A stretch of DNA of 64,000 nucleotides from Rhynchospora pubera. Taxonomy: Eukaryota > Streptophyta > Magnoliopsida > Poales > Cyperaceae. The stretch's first letter is position 1; every line of letters begins with the position of its first letter. Below the pieces are notes generated by a model that saw only the letters and a list, made by a program, of their open reading frames with translations, did no database searches and was not told the origin of the DNA. Shown here piece after piece: positions 59,075 to 64,000 of the stretch. Both the position numbers and the translations under genes were made by a program. Location of the stretch: assembly GCA_028095005.1 (NCBI GenBank), contig CM051462.1:239190973-239254972 (forward strand), written 5' to 3'.

Positions 59075-60307
59075 TGCTCTTCAACATCTTTCTCAAGGCA
59101 TTCAGTATGAAAACTGGTGTAAACTGGATGATACCTGATCTGTTGATAGTGGTCACAATTGGGATTATAATTGGAAAATTATGCTTTCTTATCTGATTTT
59201 GGTTTTGTTAACAGTCATGTGCTATAGTGACTGTACAATGCAGGAGTTCTATCTGGTTGTTTTTCTGTCTCAAAAGTTTCTGCTAAACATTTGCAACTTG
59301 ATAATGTTATCATGTTTGTCATATTAACTTGTTGTATTTTATCAAGTTGAGGTTGATCTTGGTGGTGGAGTAAAATCGGCCAAGTTTCTTAGTTGTGATT
59401 ATTTTATCTCAAACTCACTCGAAAATTGTTTTAAAGTTATTATATTACATTAAATTTTTAAAATATTATTAATTTAATTGAAAATTTCAAGTATTATAAT
59501 AATATCGGATTTTGAAAGTCCGACATTAGTTAATGTCGGACATTCAAAATTAGAATATATTGATTAAATATTAAAAAATAGAAAAAATATTTCAAAAATA
59601 AAATAAAACAATAATTAGTTTTTAAATTTAATATATTTTGTAAAAATATAAATTATTAAATTTTAATGAATTGGACTCGGCCTGTCTGTTTTGAAAAATG
59701 GACATATTAGAATTAATATATTTTTGTTATTTTGATCCGTTCATTTTGGACCTTTTGATCAAGCATCAAATAAACTTTAAAAATTATAAAATTTTATGAC
59801 AACACATCTGTCGTTAAAATGAACAAGATCAACGATTTAGATCGGACGATTATATTTTAAATTTTAAAATTTAAAATTTAAAATTAAAGTGTGGCACCGG
59901 AACCTTGCTCATATATGTAATGTAACTAGGCTTGTCAAACGTGAAAAACAACCACGTTAAAGGTCTTTTAAGTTTAACGTTTCGTTTAGTAAATGTAAAA
60001 AATTTCTTGTTAGTACACAGTGAATAATTAGCGTCCAATTAACATTTTGTTTAGTAAACGTAAGAATTTTGAGTTCCGTTCAGTTTTTACAAAATCTATA
60101 TCTATACAACTTATAAACGCACGCATGCGAAGAGGTGTAATACGGTAGGTCTAGCGTGCAAACAGGGGTTTCTACTGTTCGATTGGTTTATTCTGCGGTT
60201 GGATATCAATCGCCAGCAGAAGCAACACTATTGATTGGTTTTCTATCTATTAATTGGCAAAAATTATTTTTTTTCTTTATTTGTCCACATACGAGGGCAT
60301 CGCGTGG
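59075..60307. other. Region downstream of the TFIIE-alpha relic
   Basis: No gene was found and the missing TFIIE-alpha exons are not here. There is a near-perfect palindrome at 59518-59541 (arm GTCCGACATTA, 2-base centre). Near 59930 a TAGGCTTGTCAAACGTG word resembles the left tip of the hAT-type MITE at 10384, but no right end was located. AAATTTTAAAATTT words are frequent near 59860. Confidence 0.45.
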
Positions 60308-60539
60308 TAGTATATATTGCAACGTTTATACGGCTCAAAACTGACTGACAGGCCTAGTTGTAATAGTTTCTCATGAAGGTTTGCCAGTTGCCACTTTGCC
60401 TGCGGGCTGTTGGTCTGTTAGTGTTACTACCGAAAAAAAGATACAAATTCGGCTCAGTTCCTCTCTGTCCGTTTTTGTTAGACTCGGGCACTCGGCCAGT
60501 TGGCCCCAAGTCCCCAGTCTACACTTTCCTCCTCGCATC
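60308..60539. repeat. Right copy of the direct repeat flanking the TFIIE-alpha relic
   Basis: See 55775-55969 for the matching words. This copy continues into CCAAGCTCCGATCCGCACC and a CT-rich tract that looks like a plant 5' leader, but no coding exon follows before the next element. Confidence 0.85.
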
Positions 60540-60623
60540 CCAAGCTCCGATCCGCACCGTCTCGTCTCTCCGCGAGCTCTCTCTCGTCGTTTCTTTTTTT
60601 TGTGCCTCTCTCTCTTTGGGGTC

Positions 60624-60696
60624 GGATCCTCTGGACTGCTAAAAAAAACGACCAGGTGGACTACTCTAGATCTTTTTTTTTAGCAGTCTAGAGGAT
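60624..60696. mobile_element. 73-bp hairpin related to the MULE terminal repeat
   Basis: The arms ATCCTCTGGACTGCTAAAAA and its inverted partner TTTTTAGCAGTCTAGAGGAT pair across a short centre. The full left side, GGATCCTCTGGACTGCTAAA, then GACCAGGTGGACT and AGATCT, follows the left terminal repeat of the element at 49504 block for block. It is probably a minimal deletion derivative or solo terminal repeat. Confidence 0.7.
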
Positions 60697-61323
60697 TTGT
60701 CTGTCTGTCTCTCTCTTGAGTCTTGACTTTGAATTGCCCCTATCATTGAGTTTTCTTTCGCCTCGGACTACTAGAGTAAACTCAGTTAATCCAAATAAAA
60801 AAAAAGAAAGAGAGAACACAAAACAAATAGACAAATAGAGATAGAAGTTGTTCGCATCTTTGCGCTTATCAATTGATTAATCATAAAAACTTTAATTACG
60901 GTATTAGCAACAATAATAGTGAACAAAATGTATGGATTGGAATATTTTGACGAAATGGTTGTCAAAATTTGAAATGTAAGATTGTAGATATGGTGTTTGT
61001 AGTTTAGATAGGACGTGTAAACATTTTGTAGAATTTGAGATTCAGTTGGCAATTGATCAAGCAGGAGAAAACCAACTGTAAAATTTTGTAATTGCATGAT
61101 GGATATGGGCAATTGAGTCTCAAAATGCATAAAATTTGATACACAATTATTATATGTGAGCTATAAAGAATATATGTTCAATTTCTTTAATTTATCTTGA
61201 GAGCTAATCAGTGAGGGGAGGTGTTGTGGGTGTTAATATACCAAATTACCAATCTCAAGATAATATTATAAATCGGACGGTCCAGATCCGATTAAGATCT
61301 ATATATAATATAACATATTGAGG

Positions 61324-61333
61324 AAAACCCTAG
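61324..61333 (+). promoter_or_regulatory. Telo-box (AAACCCTA) in the eL15 promoter
   Basis: AAAACCCTAG lies about 95 bases upstream of the eL15 start codon, just after a TATATATAATATAA stretch at about 61301. Telo-boxes of sequence AAACCCTA are a known hallmark of plant ribosomal-protein gene promoters and leaders. Confidence 0.7.
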
Positions 61334-61427
61334 TCCAGTAGTCCCATTCTCTCCGAGTCCGAGCGCCGTCCGTGTCGTCTTCCCCAGTCCCAGCGGAGAG
61401 AGGAGAAGAGAGGAGAGGCAGAAAGCC

Positions 61428-62633
61428 ATGGGTAAGCTTGAGCTCCGGATCTCTCTATCGATCTTCTCCTTCTAATGCCTTGTCCTTCTAATTTAGTTGG
61501 TTTCATTGTGTTGTTTGAGCAGGTGCGTACAAATACGTGTCGGAACTATGGCGGAAGAAGCAGTCGGATGTGATGAGGTTCCTCCAGCGTGTCAGGTGCT
61601 GGGAGTATCGGCAGCATCCTTCCATCGTGCGCGTCACCAGGCCAACACGACCTGACAAGGCCCGCCGCCTTGGATACAAGGCCAAGCAGGTAATTTTTAT
61701 ATAAGAAGCTCTTTCTCCTGTTCTGTCTCTGTCATGTGTGCACATTCAATTTACTGATGATTTGTGCACATTCAATTTATATTCTATGGATATTGATAAG
61801 CATGTTTGTATTTGTATTGTAGGGCTTTGTCGTCTATCGTGTGCGCGTTAGACGTGGTGGCAGGAAGAGGCCAGTCCCCAAGGGTATTGTCTATGGTAAG
61901 CCCAAGCACCAGGGTATCACCCAGCTCAAGTTCCAGAGGAACAAGAGGTCTGTTGCTGAGGAAAGAGCTGCACGCAAGCTTGGCGGCCTTCGTGTTCTCA
62001 ACTCTTACTGGGTCAATGAGGTTGCTTACTTTCTATCTACTTTTTACTCCAATCAAACAAGTCCATTCTCTCTGTCATATGCAAACATTTAATAATTAGC
62101 AAGCACTTGACCCACAACGCTTGGTTACTTGTTCATATTGTTACCACAGTCCTTGCGGATCTATGTTGTTGTTACTGGGTCAATGAGGTTGCTTACTTTC
62201 TCTTTCTATGTTGTTCATATTATGTTAGCACAGTCCTTGGGGATCTATGTTGTTCTTTGTCAAAAATTGCTGCTGCTAGTGAAACCCTGCCTATTACAAT
62301 ACTTGAAGTCCCATCTAATGCAATCAATTCAGCAAGTTCTAATCGGTGTTTCTTTTGTACTCACGTCTTTTTTCCTTGTGACTGCAGGATTCAACCTACA
62401 AGTACTTTGAGGTTATCCTTGTCGATGCTGCCCATGCTGCAATACGCAATGACCCCAGGACCAACTGGATATGCAAGGGGGTCCACAAGCACCGCGAACT
62501 CCGTGGTCTCACCTCTGCTGGCAAGAAATTCCGTGGCCTGCGTGGCAAGGGCCACACTCACCACAAGGCCAGGCCATCCCGTCGTGCCACCTGGAAGAGG
62601 AACCAGACATTGTCCCTCCGCCGCTACCGCTGA
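61428..62633 (+). CDS. RPL15: 60S ribosomal protein eL15
   Basis: Four exons (61428-61431, 61523-61689, 61823-62020, 62388-62633) close in frame to 204 residues, the usual plant length. eL15 is a core protein of the large cytosolic ribosomal subunit. The sequence starts MGAYKYVSELWRKKQSDVMR and ends NQTLSLRRYR, with the highly basic stretches expected of the family (VRRGGRKRPVPKGIVYGKPK, GKGHTHHKARPSRRATWKRN). The first exon holds only ATG plus one base, a layout common in plant ribosomal-protein genes. All splice sites are GT-AG. A telo-box and TATA stretch lie upstream. The third intron contains a duplicated copy of the exon 3 end. Confidence 0.97.
62005..62255. repeat. Duplicated exon end and splice site in eL15 intron 3
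   Basis: The 30 bases spanning the exon 3/intron 3 border (TACTGGGTCAATGAG then GTTGCTTACTTTCT, 62005-62034) recur at 62172-62201. A second word, CACAGTCCTTG.GGATCTATG, occurs near 62145 and again near 62229. Confidence 0.9.
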
Positions 62634-64000
62634 AAGTAGACATTTTTCTTTCTGGTTCTTTGGAGTGTTTTTACTCTCTGATTTTGTTTCTCTTAGTGCT
62701 TTTCAGTTTAAGAATCTGATACTTGGGTAATCTCTATTTCTGAATATCAGTTTTTAAGACTGGTTTGATTAGTTTCATTTTGTATGGACATGGTAAGAGT
62801 AATGCATGAGCTATTGCAAATGTATTTTACAAATGGTCATTATATAGACTTGGGCAAATTTGCGAGGCATGCTTTAGAAAGTAATTTGGATGGAGAATTG
62901 GTCTCGTCATGTTTTTACTGACATCAGTATACAAGATTTGTACAACTAAAAAGTTGTTCTGTATGGGTGCCTAACTGCCTATTGTTTGTTACTTTGTTCT
63001 AGAAACGAGTGAACTGCTTGAAAATTATTTACTAATGTTAATGTCAATGCATTAAATAGCCTATTGTGTCTTTAATAAGGTGTTTGTGCATGCCACCCCC
63101 TGATTAAAAGTGACTTAAAAAAGTGCTAAATCAACAAAATGAATTTGTGACAAAATAGAGTTTTTATGTGGCATTAATTTCCAGGGACTAATAAAATGAA
63201 TCTTAAAATATGTAATAATGAGGCTTCTCATATGTTAGTAATTTTCATAAAACAAATGGTAGATTACTAGATTTACATTTTTGTGAAATATGCATATAGC
63301 TTAACTCCTCAAAATGTTGCTCATATCTTCATTATAAAAAAAGAAATTCCCAATATAAATAGGTGTTCATCAGGTTTGCATTTAGGAATAGTGAATTTGC
63401 ATAAAAATTTTGCATTTAGAGAGTCATATTTTTGTTTGCATCAAACAATTTTATGTGGTTGTATTTGTTTACATTTTAGATTGTTACACATGTTTTACAA
63501 AGGAAGAGACGGAGTATTTCTAAAAATATAGATAAAAAAAAAGTTTTAAAGACCATATTTGCATCAGTTTGCATCTGGTCTCTCGGTAAAACAAAAAAAA
63601 AGATTTTCTTAAAAGAAAATATATAATAAAAATAAAAAATAATAATGAAGCTGTCCACTATAAAATTTTTCTAGTAAATAAAACATGTGTATGTCTTTGA
63701 ACTTTAGCTTAATATGCATTTTGATGAAGGTGAGTTAATTAGATCATGTATGTGTCAAATAAAACAAAAAACGAATTTAAGTATAACAAAAAAAAATGTA
63801 TAAGTATAAATTAATAAAACACATGAGAATAACATAAATTCAAAGGGTATGCAAATCTTGAAGCTTGATTCACCTAACTTACATAAAAATGGTGGCAAAT
63901 TTGCATAAAAATGAAAATTGTAAATTGTGACAAATGTGAAATGACTTGTGCTTGCACCTTGTGATGATTTGGACACATGAAACAAGCTCCAACTGATCTA
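62634..64000. other. eL15 3' flank and AT-rich intergenic DNA
   Basis: The first part is probably the 3' untranslated region. TTTTGCATAAAAATTTTGCAT-like words recur at 63400-63480 and near 63890. No gene was found up to the window end. Confidence 0.5.

Noticed and set aside
55775..60539. LTR retrotransposon, suggested by the flanking direct repeats
   Set aside because: The repeats lack TG...CA ends, no primer-binding site, polypurine tract, gag or pol was seen, and the interior is a cellular gene relic with introns.
62107..62730. 207-codon plus-strand frame over the end of eL15
   Set aside because: It reads through intron 3 and the last exon in the wrong frame; the spliced eL15 model is unambiguous.

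Overview
The window is eukaryotic nuclear DNA from a flowering plant. Genes are sparse and mostly spliced with GT-AG introns, the intergenic DNA is AT-rich, and the gene set is plant-specific: trichome birefringence-like acetyltransferases, a P-class PPR protein, a SCAR/WAVE protein, a LURP-one-related protein and a GASA/snakin peptide. The GC-rich start of the PPR gene and the dense small inverted-repeat transposons suggest a monocot, perhaps a commelinid. That placement is inference; no species can be assigned from the sequence alone.

Layout. 1-1 kb: nested short inverted-repeat elements inside (CT)n(TA)n microsatellites. 2.4-6.3 kb: a set of exon-like blocks on the minus strand that may be an unrecognised gene, possibly decayed. 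7.1-8.0 kb: an AT-rich terminal-inverted-repeat element. 8.3-12.8 kb and 18.3-21.7 kb: two tandem TBL (xylan O-acetyltransferase-like) genes on the plus strand, separated by a graveyard of MITEs. 22.1-24.0 kb: a convergent two-exon gene for an uncharacterised plant protein of 493 residues. 26.7-29.2 kb: an intact single-exon PPR gene on the minus strand. 30.2-39.5 kb: a 13-exon SCAR/WAVE gene on the minus strand with a recent internal repeat. 41-42.6 kb: remnants that resemble a CUE-domain gene. 46.3-47.3 kb: a three-exon LURP-one-related gene. 48.4-53.3 kb: two LINE relics, the second split by a 2.53-kb Mutator-like element with ~190-bp terminal inverted repeats and a perfect 9-bp target duplication. 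53.6-54.4 kb: a GASA/snakin gene on the minus strand. 55.4 kb: a tRNA-Ser(UGA) copy lacking its variable arm. 57.1-59.0 kb: a truncated TFIIE-alpha copy with an in-frame stop, flanked by long direct repeats. 61.4-62.6 kb: an intact ribosomal protein eL15 gene with a telo-box promoter.

The genes do not form an operon or an obvious pathway cluster. The two TBL genes are a tandem duplication and probably share a wall-polysaccharide acetylation role; the others are unrelated neighbours. I rebuilt the gene models by hand from splice signals and reading-frame continuity. All complete models (TBL x2, the uncharacterised gene, SCAR, LOR, GASA, eL15) close in frame, which supports them. No wholly new biological system was found. 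The most interesting items are the nested MULE, which carries what looks like a captured heat-shock-factor fragment, the 54-residue repeat in SCAR, and the unidentified 2.4-6.3 kb minus-strand unit.
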